Assembly (NCBI GenBank): GCA_947568835.1
Contig: OX387604.1
Location: 3,080,001-3,144,000 of the forward strand
From: Protonemura montana
Lineage: Eukaryota > Arthropoda > Insecta > Plecoptera > Nemouridae
Direction of reading: 5' to 3'
DNA: 64,000 bases
The position numbers and the translations under genes are program-made. Below are positions 1-11,475 of the stretch, in pieces. The notes under the pieces are model-generated. The model saw only the letters and a program-made list of their open reading frames with translations. It did not search any database and was not told the DNA's origin. Within the stretch, counting starts at the first letter, position 1; each line of letters starts with the position of its first letter.

Positions 1-435
1 AATTGGGAGGTATTCGAGAATACTGCATCAACTTCCGTTTCTTCGACACAAATAGTAATTTGTTAATGCATAAGTTTGCCCCCAGCCCAATCCATACCGA
101 AGATATGAAGAAATCATGCGATAAATCAGTATCTAAGACATCGATAGAAATTTGAAGATGTTTAAAAGACTACGGCACTTGACAAGTACAAAGATATAAT
201 ATTTACATGTCAGTGTACCACTGTCACTCTTCAAGAGAATCTTCACGCTATAATTGCCCTTTTGAAATTATTCACAAAGGGGTCGACATTTAAGTAACAT
301 ATTCAAAGCTTGGATTAAGCGACTGCATCTTTCGACCTCCCATGCAAGTTTGTTTCCAAAAAAACATACGCGTGTAGTCTTGGTGTGATGTGGTTCATTT
401 AGCACACGGCAAAACGGTTTGTGGTTAGTGGTTAC
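1..435 (-). other. Ubx: 5' part of Ubx intron 1
   Basis: Non-coding sequence directly downstream (minus strand) of the exon 1 donor. The exon ends at 436 and the intron starts GTAACC at 435-430. An in-frame TAA at 427-425 means that reading past the donor would end translation after two more residues, which supports splicing here. The rest is ordinary AT-rich intron sequence. The acceptor and the homeodomain exon lie outside the window. Confidence 0.85.
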
Positions 436-437
436 CT
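430..437 (-). promoter_or_regulatory. Ubx: Ubx exon 1 splice donor
   Basis: Minus-strand sequence AG|GTAACC, a good donor, sits directly after the codons for YPWMAIA plus one base. This is the position of the proximal (a) donor of Drosophila Ubx exon 1. A second, distal donor encoding the Drosophila b element is not possible here, because TAA follows two codons downstream. Confidence 0.85.
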
Positions 438-1072
438 GCAATCGCCATCCAGGGGTAGAAGGTGTGGTTCGACGGCTGCTGATGTAGCTGAGTTGCTACG
501 CCGCTGGGCTGCGAAGACGTCGTCCCGTTGAGAGAACACTGGTTGCCCCATGTTCCGATCGACGACGCCGCCGATCTTCCGGTTCCACTTGCCACAATGG
601 CACTTGCTCCCGGACTTGACGCCGAATCCAATCCCCCGTATCCGACTCGGGAGTCAGGAGTGCATACGGCTGGCCTCACCACATTGTTGTTGGAAGACGG
701 TGCCCATACGTCTTTGGCAGCAGCGACGACAGCCGCGTACCCGTTCTGATGTCCTTCTGATGTTTTTGAACAATCTGGCTTGTTTGTACTGTAGTTCGCC
801 ACGTTGTTCTGAGAATCGGTAGAGGAGGAATATAGTTTGCAGGCCGCTGCAGCAACAGAAGCGTCGTAAGGACTGTCTTGTGGCGGCCTGGATTGGTGTA
901 ACGAATGGTGGTGGTGTTGAGATGATGCATATGGTGACATCCCGAGTCCCAAGGGAAAACGGTAAGCAGCAGTTGCAGCTCCTTGGTCATGATGACCGCT
1001 TGCCGAGGCCGAGGGTGACTGGTGGTGGTGACTTCCGTAGAAGCCGGTCTGCTCGAAGTATGAGTTCATCAT
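436..1072 (-). CDS. Ubx: Ultrabithorax, first coding exon (partial gene, N-terminal 212 residues)
   Basis: Ubx is a Hox transcription factor that specifies posterior thoracic and anterior abdominal segment identity and binds DNA with Exd/Hth cofactors in the nucleus. Seen here: residues 2-12 carry the conserved MNSYFEQTGFY start (the Hox SYF motif). A His-rich, HHDQ-containing stretch spans 15-30. YRFPLGLGMSPYA is at 37-49, QDSPYDASV at 65-73, an Ala/Ser/Asn-rich middle at 74-130, VRPAVCTPDSRVGYGGLD at 132-149, and the Exd-binding YPWM hexapeptide at 206-209 followed by AIAG. Two ATGs are adjacent, at 1072-1070 and 1069-1067. The second matches the usual MNSYFEQ start, while the first has A at -3 and would be met first by a scanning ribosome. 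The exon ends with one base of a codon at 436, giving a phase-1 donor. The homeodomain is missing because it lies in a later exon outside the window. There is no frameshift or stop. The identity as Ubx, rather than Antp or abd-A, rests on the N-terminal and CTPDSRV blocks. Confidence 0.96.
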
Positions 1073-1234
1073 TTTTGCGGATCAAATGGCAGCTTCGGTG
1101 TTTTCGACAATTTTTTCGACGGTTTTTTCGGCGGCGACTGAAAGCAGCGTGCGTTTGACGCCGCTGAGCACGTGGTTCCCGGGTGAGACTTTAAACACCA
1201 GAGGTTCGCTGTCGTGTTTCGGTCAGCCGGCTTT

Positions 1235-1279
1235 ACGCAGGACGATACGCAGGATGATACGCAGGACGATACGCAGGAC
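1235..1279. repeat. 12-bp tandem repeat in the Ubx leader/promoter
   Basis: About 3.75 copies of acgcaggaYgat. It lies about 165 bp upstream of the Ubx start codon and so is probably in the 5' UTR. No function is implied by the sequence. Confidence 0.85.
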
Positions 1280-1744
1280 TTCCACTGTTTACTCTTCGAA
1301 AGCTTCACTCACCGGATTATTTTCTCAAAGCACTTTTTGAGACAGCTCTCAAAGAGTTAATCGGTACTTTATTCGATCTGTTTTACGACACCAGGTAGTG
1401 TTGGCACAATGAGTTAGCAGGATTCAAGTCACTCGGAGGAATGATGCACACGATGCACACTGAAGACGAAATGTTGTGAAGACGACGATAGTCACTCGAT
1501 GATTAAAAAAAGAAACGTGAAAATAGATTTTCTCCGGAGTACCGAATTATTTGGTTTATTAGAAAAAGATCGCCAAACCGAATATTTTTGTTTGAAACAC
1601 GTCAATTGACCGAGTACAACAATTGAACAACGTCACTTTCTCACGAAGTTGTTGAGCTAGTTGAATCAATCAAAATTCTCCCAAATTCGATTGCAAGAAT
1701 GAACACGTCAAAAACTGATTTATTCTATTTTTCGCGTTAGCATT

Positions 1745-1866
1745 TGACAGCTGATCCGAGAACTTGATTTCGCAACTTGTGTGAGGACGAGGCAATGCCT
1801 TGCGATTGTTGGAGATGGCCATGCAGTGACAGCTTGGAACTTAAGAGCTGACAGCTCTGCTGACAG
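1745..1866 (+). promoter_or_regulatory. Cluster of four TGACAG (Homothorax/Meis-type) words
   Basis: TGACAG occurs at 1745-1750, 1827-1832, 1849-1854 and 1861-1866, all in one orientation. Reverse copies (CTGTCA) follow at 2004-2009 and 2864-2869. TGACAG is the established core of Meis/Homothorax TALE homeodomain proteins, which are Hox partners. The density is far above one per ~4 kb per strand, but binding is inferred. Confidence 0.45.
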
Positions 1867-2725
1867 TCTGGCTATTGTCTGGCAGTAAGCTGGTAGCACC
1901 CCAAAGCACGTGGATGCCCGAATGACCCGCGCCGTCACCGATTCCACTGGCCCGGCAAACTAAACTTCAACACGATGTCAAAGTTTTCCTAGCCACAATC
2001 TAACTGTCATATTGAAAGGTCAACAGTTGGCAATAATTTTCATACCGGACTAGATGAGAAAAAAAAAAACAGAAATCCGAGGAAAAAATATCTGAGCGGA
2101 GCTGTCTGTTTTTCTTTGGCGTCTGTGCCTGGCAAGCACGCGACACTGCAAGGAAGCCGGGGCCTATTAAATGTATCTTAAAATCTTTACGATCACAGTT
2201 ACTACCTACTTTACATTTACGACATAATAAAACCCTAAACACTCAAAACCGCGAAGATTATTTAATTAGACATAAAAATTTTATATATTTCTTTCTTTTT
2301 TTAGAGAAAAAAGATCGAATATTAAATCACTTTCCATTCAACATCCAACTTCAACATCCATTGGTCACTGAACACTTTTGGGCCGCACGCAAAAATTGAG
2401 ATACGTAACGACAACGGCACGCGATTTGATAGCCAGTATTCAGCCGTACACTGTGATAGCTCCCGCTCTCTTCGAGATCAGAAACGCACTGGTTGGGAGA
2501 AGAGCACCTAATACAGAATCCGGCTAGGTTTCACGTTCAAATCCATCCCGCCCTCTGACGGCGATAGAGCACTGTGAGTGAGAGAGAAGGTCCGAGTCGA
2601 CTGCGACGAGGTATGCGCGACGGCAGTTTCGCAAAGCTCCAGAGCGCACGACCCGCGAAAATACATCAGGCAGTCGCTACCACCACCACCACTCACTCCA
2701 CCCCGCACGATCGACGCCTGCAACC

Positions 2726-3189
2726 CTTTTTTAGAATTTAAAATAATATTTATTTTAATTTTTTGAGGTTAAATTGGTGGCAAACTTGTGATAGGGTTCT
2801 TTGTAAACTGGTAGAATATTTTTTATTTGTTTGGTATCATTCGGCACAATTTCTTGTTGGGTACTGTCAGCCATTATAAAAAATATTTCACATTGTCAAA
2901 ACAACACAATATTTTTTTAGTGACTTAAAACAGAAACTGAAAATACGCGTTTTACATTAAATACTTTTTTTAAATTGACAAAATTTCCAAAAAAATCCTA
3001 TGTGAATAAAATAACATTTTATAGCAAAGTTAAAGGTCTCGTTTTTCGTCAGCGAGGACCCATAAGAAAAGGATAGTGATAGCAAGGCATGTCCAGCCTT
3101 TGCTTGGAGTAAGCAAGATCGAGCAAGTGAATATGGTGGGAGAAAGGATTATTGAATGAACCAATCAGAATAAAATTCGTCACGGAACA
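2726..3189. other. AT-rich non-coding DNA
   Basis: Long A/T runs and no coding signal. A cag-ccattataaa segment at 2868-2880 joins a CTGTCA word (2864-2869) to a GCCAT core and a TTTATAAT-like Hox word on the reverse strand. Nothing else stands out. Confidence 0.6.
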
Positions 3190-3375
3190 ATCTGCAAGTG
3201 TTCCTCCGCGATGAGAAGTAGTTCCTAGTGTTGGATTCGGCCACCAGGGTATATACGTCGGCACATGCTTGTCTGCTCTAGAGCTGGTCCAATGCTCGTT
3301 TCCCCCTCTGCTCGTAGCAGTGACGTCACTGAGCAGCTCGAGCGCTCGGAAAGACTGCACTAGCGCCTGCTAGCT
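3190..3375. promoter_or_regulatory. GC/CpG-richer island with a perfect CRE palindrome
   Basis: This short CpG-containing island stands out from AT-rich flanks. At its core is cagtgacgtcactg (3319-3332), a 14-bp perfect palindrome containing the CREB/ATF site TGACGTCA. It is flanked by gagc/gctc words that extend the symmetry imperfectly. A TATA-like gtatatac lies at 3250-3257. It could be an enhancer or the promoter of an unannotated non-coding transcript. There is no open frame of note. Confidence 0.35.
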
Positions 3376-6300
3376 TCATACCTTGGAACTAGCTAGACAT
3401 TCCAGACAATAATTACGTTTTAACGAGGCGTTGTAGTTAAACGAGCTGTTAACCCAATGTATGCAATACATGATCACGATATAGGTGATTTACTTTCTTT
3501 ATAAGATTCTGACAAGTGTGATAAGTTTTATTATTTCGAAAGAGGCAGTAAAATGATTGTTTATACGGAATCGAAAATTATCAGTTTATCAAGAATAATA
3601 TTTAGAAATCAGAAAAGAAATGTAAACATTAACGCGACACGTCAAAGTAGAAATGGTCGTAAAATTTCGGTATTTAGATGAAATCGAGCACTTCAATTTT
3701 GCATCAATATCGGCTGAGAAGACCTAAAATGATACAGCAATTTAATAGCAGTACTGAAGCCTCCCTAGCTGAAATGAAAATAAATTTATATCGATGCCAC
3801 TTCTTAAACGACGAATAATCATTATGGTGTTCGGCCACGCACCCGAGATTGGTCATTAACATTACTGGTAGGAAAATAAATTTAAATTTGATTTTTATTA
3901 GCAATTTTACCATAATAGCAGTTAATCTCGTGATCTGCACTAGAAGCTGTGAAGTTGTGAGGGGAACCGGACCGATTTTCTTTACGATTATGTCTTGTTT
4001 AATATTATTATTAAAATCTTATTGCTATTTTCAATAGTCCTTAAACCATCGTTTTGAGTATCATTCTTGTAAACACGCTAAAGGTGTATTTTTTTATCCT
4101 TGCAATATCAGTCACATTTGCTAGAAGTAAGTCTTAATAAAATTGTCCTTTTCAAAAGCAGTAAAAACGGAGCGAATAGCTTTTCGGTGGCTTAAACGTG
4201 GGTTGCAATACTTAACCGGTGGTTTGCATTTAACGAGATGATAATGTGAGTTGTGACAAATGTTTGTGTGTTGTGTAAGCAGTAAATGTCCCTTCAAAGT
4301 GACGACACGTACTTTCAAATGGTCTAAACTCTGCTACAATAATATACTAATAGCTTTACTGAAAACATAGGCTCCCAAAGTAGTTTGTTATGTGGTTTCT
4401 TTTAGTGATGGAAGTTCGGAAACAAGGGATCGAATTTCATTAGTTTGGGTGGCCAGTAAGAAGCACAAAGGGTCTCTTGGTTTTAGTAACGTGCGACAGA
4501 ATTCCCTTATTTTTAAGCTGTTTTAAGTATCAAAAACGGAAAAAAGTGATTTTATCAAAAGTTATCGATTATTTCATAGTGGGAACCACTTCGGGTTCGT
4601 ATCCCAGTTCAGATGATCTACACTTATAATTTTTATACATTTTTATTCTATTTAGCCAGTTCGAAAATCAGTCAATTGACACGAAATCATCAAGCAAATT
4701 GATTGGCAGGTTATAAACATACTCAAACATTTTTAGATAAGAACAATCTGATATCTTTATAGGTATGAAAAGACTTGACAAAGACAAGACGATGTAAGTG
4801 ACATTTGAAAAATTGTTCCAATTCCTAAAATTCCTGATTAAAAATCCTCAGCAATCTGAATTCGTATTAGGTAATCTGTGATTACAATCACGAGCAAACT
4901 TCACAATCAACTTTAGAGCTAAATAGATCATGATTTTGTCGCGCCAAACAAGTTTAATCGAGGTTGAATCAAAGATGTCTCAAGATTATAAGTAGTCGAT
5001 CTTTGTCAAATTTCGATCACCCAGATTTGTCACTGCAAATTTTTACTCGGTGTTGACGAATTAAAGGTCGAATTGACCAGCTGGTTGATTAGGCTTGTGC
5101 CACCAAATGTTAAAGTTAAAATCGGTACAATTTTAAATTCATTTTATGGTGTGAGAGGGGGGGGGGGGGGGGGGCATCGAAATTCAAAACACGAGAAAAA
5201 AAAATAATGATACACTTCTCAAAGTCATGTCTCAAATTTAAATTTTGGCAATATATTATTTTGAGGTAAAAGTTAATCTACCTATGTCCCATGTAAATGC
5301 CGGGTATTTTAGAACTTTCGATCGAAATTAAAGACTTGATTTCTGCATTTTCAGGAACGCCCTTAAATCGCTAATCTGTGACGATCACCTTGGCGCTTAT
5401 TAGACGCTACATGTTTCTTAAAAAGGAATATTTATAAATATGATGCCTCCCAGGCACCTTGGACGATTGGCTCACGAGTGATTAAAAATTCAATTATTGT
5501 GTACACGGAAATCGGAATTAATTCGCGATGCTTGCTTTTTTGCACTTTAGAAATATCCGAAAAGAAATTGTATAGTTAGTAAAACCAAAATAGAGGGACG
5601 GAGAGTTTGAGGTGTGATAAAAGACTCTTCCAGCAAGTCCCAGAGCGAATATGCGAATCGATATGAGACCCCCTACCAATCTTGACGGACACGTGATTGA
5701 GATTAATGAAGCAGGGTTTCGTGAACTTAATTTTAATTTGCGTTGTGCGACGAGTGAATGTTTCTATCCAAAGCTTGTCGCCAAAGCTTGTCGCTATAGA
5801 GGTACTAGAAGTGTAAATAAAGATCAGGTTCACTTAGGGGCAGAGCAGTTTGCGTGCTTTTACTCGAAGAACGATTGATACATCTTTCAAATGGGTTGTA
5901 CGAGTCGGCCTCTTATTTTTTTCAATCAACCCGTGGTTAGCTGAATATATTTTATATATACATTGTGAACCGATTTCATTTTAAAAGTGTGGAAAAGGCT
6001 AGCTTTCTTAAGACATTTGCACCTTTCCCTACCCCATTCCTTTCCCCACACTCAAGAAAAGCAAAAAAATCTAATAAACCTACTCTTTCTCCAGCATGTA
6101 CGAGGGAAACTGAAATATTTTATTTCGGTACACTAGACTACAATTCAATAAGATGTTGGTACTCGCTCAGAAAGGCAGAAAAATATATTAACGTGTGTAA
6201 TAATTAGGGTGTGGAAAAATAAGTGTGGGCTTGAACAGGGACGAAATGTCGGTAGGTATTTGGGAAGTCCAAAGATACGGGCCATTTAAAACACATAATA

Positions 6301-9300
6301 AAATGTTGTATTGGGGTGATGTATGGGACTTTTGAACGGTGCAAGTTTTCTCTTTAGTTGCCAAAAACGTGTTACGGTCGAACCAATCAATGCTTAAAAT
6401 AATCCACCGTTCTACCTCAATAAAACAATCCCAAGAAACCATCCCCAAATTGAGATTTTGTGTTCTGAGTCATCTATTCGGCAGGATCTGTGCTCAATTC
6501 AAGTGAGAAAAGGAGTTTTTGAAGACCCGTATATCGGGAAAATATGTTGATTTTTTTTGCTTTGTCTGTAGCCTCTCAAGGTTTTTTTTGTGAAAAAAAA
6601 AATCATTTCATTTGAATAACGTTAATGAAACTTATTTACTCTAAAAATAAAATGTAGTGCCTTTTTTATCTGTCGAAGCACCGTAAGCCGATTTTATGAT
6701 ATCCTACGACAATGTAGTGCAATCAAGAAATCGTTGAAAATCTAGCAAAACTTACCTAATTGTATAGGCTTCCCGTTCCAAGGCACCGGTCATCTAAAAA
6801 AAATATATACGTACGAGTTAATGACTAATCAGACATAACACACAGGTGAATTCAAATAAATGAACACCAAAAAAAATATTTACTGCAAGTGCTAAAAGCT
6901 ACTTTCTGATATCAATAGGCAATTTTTATAATAAAATTAGGATAGTTATGATGTTAATTCTCTGCATCAAGATTAGCTACTATTTTTATATCACTCTCAC
7001 ACATGTTTATTTTTAATCCTGACATCAAATCGAGATGAAATATTGATTGTATGACTGGCTTGACGTAAATTACAATCGGCAAGCGTATCTGCAGCACTGT
7101 TTCACACACAGGAAACTCGGTTGCATATCCCATGGCCAGTACCGTGATATTTAAAATCCAACGAGAAATTACATTTACCTACATAAATGGCGTGGGGTGC
7201 CATATAAGGGTTTCTTGGGGGGTCCACAGGCATGAAAACATTAGATACTGGACATTTAGCTGTCTACTGTGTGAAATTATTCGAAATGGAGACTTACTTG
7301 AATCTACCCCCCTTTGATCAAGCTTCCTTACAGTTTACACTTTTGGTGGCAGAGTTCGATAGGGGTACCTACGCACCTAATAAGTATTGTTACGCGATAC
7401 CATTGTGAAGTTTGTATGTTTTCTGGACTTGCAACAAACCATGTCAACAGAAACTTGATCCTTTTATCAATAGTCGATACTACGTTAAAGATCAGAATGA
7501 AAGATCAATGAATGCAGATGAATGATCTATAGAATACCAGAAAGGATCTTGACTAGGAAGGAGCAGTGAAATTCACACTAAAAGAGTATTTTAAAAATCA
7601 GTGCTTAACTAACGTTACCGATTTTAAGCTGTGTTAATAATATAGTAAAAGAACAATGCCACGAAGACGAACAATACAAGAAACTCTTTCATTTTCATGT
7701 CTTTAATTTCTTTCTTTGCTTTCTGCATAACATGCTGCTGTCTATTTTCCGTCGGCTACTTAATTTTTCAACTGACTACTCGCTCAATAATTTTTTTTTA
7801 TCATAACGTAAAAAAAATAAGCTGGCAAGTAAATTATCAATCAAGGCCAACTAGCCCCTCTGGCTTGAGAGAGATTCATGATACCGACAGTTCTTTTTTC
7901 AAAACATGCTTTGAAAAAAATTTATTTTAAAAGTAAATTCCCCCTTCCAAGCCAGAAAGCCGGTATACGAGCCGGTGCCCATCTATAGTCCGAGCCACAG
8001 ATAAAATGCCAGGAGTTTGTGCAGTATCTACTTATAAGTGATGCAGTAAATAGCCAGGTAAACTAACAGAAATATTATTTTCAGTTGTCACAATATGATT
8101 CCTATAAATGTATTTGATAAAATAAACTTACTACTTCTTGTGGGAACTACTTAATATGAATGCAGAAAGGTCTTTAAGGTGCCTTTCGCTCAACTTCAGG
8201 TAACTTTGGCATGATAATCTGTTTTTAAATACAAGCGTTAACAAGATTCGATCAAGATTGCTCCTTCATTGAAAGGTGTATAACCTTAGCGTGCTATAGA
8301 AACATAATTCGCTTTCAACTTCTACAAAAATTGCCTAAATTCAAGGACTTCCCAAAAGAGGTCACTTTTGTTTTACCCGTCTTATAGACATAAAGGGACT
8401 TACGACATGACTCGCACTATACGAAGCTGGAATTAATTTAGAAGTTTGAAGCATAAACAATAATCAGTTATTAAAGTCGTGAAGAGGAGGACGAGAAACA
8501 CCTGCTGACAAGAAAAGCCTACTTAAAACATTCCTTGCACGCTGCGCTTATTCATATTTTCGATATTTCAAAACTTCACAGCTTCTATCTTTCGATGTCA
8601 GCGTGTTTTTTTAATTTTAATCCAATACAGCCATAATTTAACTTTCGAAGGTATGAAACCTTTAATAAAGGATGTGGTATAATAAGAGGCTATTGTTACA
8701 CTAGGTGATGTCATTAATCCTTATCGAGATCTTCTGCCACCGAATCTGGAAGCATTAACAAGCACTCAAACTGTCTTGTTTATGACTAGGTAATAGACTT
8801 TTGATTGATTTGAGTCCATGCCAACTCATTCCGATAAGATTGGGCATTATGTTAGACAATTTTTGATCGATTTACGCCTGATGCGATCAATTGAACAATG
8901 GTGTGAAATTAATGGCAATGTTAACCACCTTGCAAACAACGTCTTTAACCAAACAATGATGGTAAGTTTAAAATTACGTTTTATTCACATCAATTTTATA
9001 GAGCTTAATGCTTTGCACAAACATAAGCAAAAAGTGTCTATTACAGATAAATATCTTTGCTTTTGATTCAAATAGTGTTTTAAATTACCTCCCACGTTGA
9101 CAGACTGATAATATAAAACAGTTCGTGGCGACGCTTTGCCGTATAACTTGGTTAGGCTTAGGTGTTTTCTATAACAGTAAGGAATTTTTATTCAATAGGT
9201 GAGTGCTTCAAATGAAGTCTCGTTTTTCTGCCGTCTGCAGGACTTTGAAAACACACCGCGAAGTCAAGTGGTCAAGTGTGGTTGGCAGGTTGGTTTCTTT

Positions 9301-11260
9301 ACAAGCTGTCAACTATCTCAAAGCATAGGCAACTCGTTGGATTTTGCTTTTTTTATTTGCGAGCTCTCACTACCTATTCTAAAACTCTTACGATAGTCGT
9401 GCAAGCCGCTAGCCATACCTTGTATCTTATGGTTACTATAAACCCATTATAATAGGTACAACTATTATAACGTGCTTAGATTTTACCAATAAGCAAGTAC
9501 ATCGAGCTTCTACCATATAATCATAATCATGGAATTGAAAGCTCTGTACACAAGTTATTTCATCTCACTGCGATATGATTAAAAAAAATAATAAGCCACG
9601 CTTGAGTATAAAACTGTAGAAAATCGTGGCTAAAAGCCAGTTTATTTCGCACATTATTTTATTTAAAATGTCTGTCAAAAATTGCAGAGCAATGACGTCG
9701 ACTGATGGCTTACAAACAAGATAAGGTATACCTACTGAATTTATGACAGGGAAACTGGAAAATAGAATTATGATTTTTGTTTGAATATGTATTACACCAA
9801 AACAATTATTGTGATTAGTATACTGTGTCAAATTGAACAATTTTGGCAATTATCACACTTTTTTTTTCACCATGCAGACATAATGTATATTTTATTTAAA
9901 TTTGAACAATATAAGTTTTGTTTGATACTTTGTGAGTAGCTTGAAATATATATTTAAAACTTTAAATGGTTTTGGGGTTCCCATTGTTTTTTCAAGCTTC
10001 ATTCAAATGGACCTTACGAGTGTCACACGACTGACCCACTCCCCCATTCCTGGCCTCTCCACACAGGTTCCCTAAACGACGCATGCGAGTTGCCACGCAA
10101 TTATCAATCAGAGTAAAACGTTCACTTTTATGTTTTATTAACAATGTAGACCGAAGAATTAGGTACATTTAATAAATTTTATAATTTTTCCTTTAATCGG
10201 ACTTTTACCCTGTGGTCCTGGTATATTTTAGATTAAATTAGACGCACGTGAACGAACATAGAGGATATAGGTTATCGTTGGTATTATCTTCAGCAAGGAA
10301 TCATCAATTCCACACGCTGGTCTTGAAATTTCGTAATTCAAAAAAAGTGGAATTTTTTAGACAAATGCGTAGAGAATGAGATTTTTTTTTAACCCGTACA
10401 AAAACTGCATTTTGCGCACGAAGCAAATATGGCAAACCATCACAATAGAACCCCTACAGGAGAAATGTGATTTGCAGGAGGCATATTCCTATATATGGAT
10501 GATCTATTAGTGAAGGGATGTCATAATATATTGTCGCTACTCTCGCGCAAAGAGACAAAAAATCAATCACGTGTTACGAGAATAATTTCAAGCGTGGGCT
10601 GCATTGAAAGTGTTTTGAGGTAAAGGAAAACAATCTAGTATAATCTTGATTCATCATAAATCATACATGTTATAAAGTGTATCATGACGTTGATTCTCAC
10701 GTAGATAATAATTATAGCGTGGTTGGTTTAAGCTCGCTACAAATTATGAAAGCCAACAGTGTCTAGAACGAATTAGGTTGGGCAAGAAGCCAGTGGCAGC
10801 TTGTGCGTACAAATAGGTTACCAGATGAAGGAGTAAGCGTAAATATTAAAGAAAGATTCAGCTTATCCTATAAAATCGATAACGCCAACATCCTAACGCC
10901 CACAAAATTGGGTCACGTAACGCCATGAAATCTACCAAAATTTGAATCAACTGACCATGGAGTTGGCTTTAAGTTATTTTGTTGCGTTCTAATTTAATGA
11001 TGACCTTACTCTTCAAAGTCAAAAACTACATAAATTAACCCTCGATCCATGTCTGCTACTCTATTTTGTCATAACCAGCGTATTTGCACTTGATAAATAA
11101 TATAAATATTCCAATTCAGTATCACGAGTATACTATTATTAAAAGAAAATTAGCTGTGAAGATTCAATTTAAGCCATGAAGACAGAAATCCCTAGGCATG
11201 TAAATTTATTTTGGCTTTCATCTCATTTTCATTGAATCCCAAGATGAAGTGATGTTTTTA
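3376..11260. other. AT-rich upstream non-coding DNA
   Basis: No coding region or RNA gene is supported in this 7.9 kb. Small items seen: a Su(H)-like GTGGGAA core at 4579-4585, an 18-base G run at 5157-5174, a CRE-like tgacgtcg near 9692, and a short GC-richer patch near 10030-10110. Short open frames (up to about 94 codons) have AT-driven composition, no domain-like content and no splice context. Confidence 0.6.
5157..5174. repeat. G18 homopolymer
   Basis: Uninterrupted run of 18 G on the plus strand within AT-rich DNA. The length may vary or be misread in sequencing. Confidence 0.9.
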
Positions 11261-11269
11261 TGAAGCAGA

Positions 11270-11475
11270 AACACTCAGAAATTCTTGGTGATGACTGGTA
11301 AAATGGCGTGGTATGGTAGGGAATGGCGGGCGCGGAGCTGGGCTGCGGCACGGGGACGACTGGTTGAGAGATGAGAGAGAGAGCGAACTACCAGTAGTAA
11401 GAGAACGAGATAACTTGACTCCCAGCATGCACAGCATGCGGCGCACAAAGATGGCTGACGAATAGCGCCCAGCGC
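11270..11475. promoter_or_regulatory. Candidate Polycomb response element (PRE-like island)
   Basis: GC-rich island about 10.2 kb upstream of the Ubx start. ATGGC (reverse GCCAT, the PHO/YY1 core) occurs at 11303-11307, 11323-11327 (as gaatggcggg) and 11451-11455 (as aagatggctgacg, a close match to the extended PHO/YY1 site). Between them lie GAGAG (11366-11370) and a longer gagagagagagcg (11373-11385), which are GAF/Pipsqueak-type words. A further GCCAT lies at 11899-11903. Clustered PHO and GAGA motifs are the established signature of Drosophila PREs, and Ubx has one in its bxd region. An open frame crosses the island on the minus strand, but it is low in complexity and not persuasive. PRE function is inferred. 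Confidence 0.45.

Larger units (their letters stand above)
1073..2725 (-). promoter_or_regulatory. Ubx: Ubx 5' UTR and proximal promoter region (start site not resolved)
   Basis: Sequence upstream of the Ubx start is richer in GC and CpG than the rest of the window, and the change to AT-rich DNA near 2725 is abrupt. It holds T-rich TTTTTTCGAC-like words just above the ATG, a short 12-bp tandem repeat (1235-1279), a cluster of TGACAG words (1745-1866), an ATGGCCAT palindrome with two PHO cores (1815-1822), GA-rich GAF-like words (around 2465 and 2574-2586) and a CACC-rich tract (2681-2704). Several TCAGTG initiator-like words occur on the minus strand (for example with A+1 at 1461), but none has a clean downstream element at +28 to +32. 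I therefore do not call a transcription start. Drosophila Ubx has a long leader of roughly 1 kb, so a start within this interval would be normal. Confidence 0.6.

Noticed and set aside
1459-1463. Initiator-like TCAGT as the Ubx transcription start
   Set aside because: The word is common, and the downstream element at +28 to +32 fits only partly. Several equal candidates exist.
4575-4612. tRNA-like gggttcgtatccc
   Set aside because: Three-base stem only, and no cloverleaf around it.
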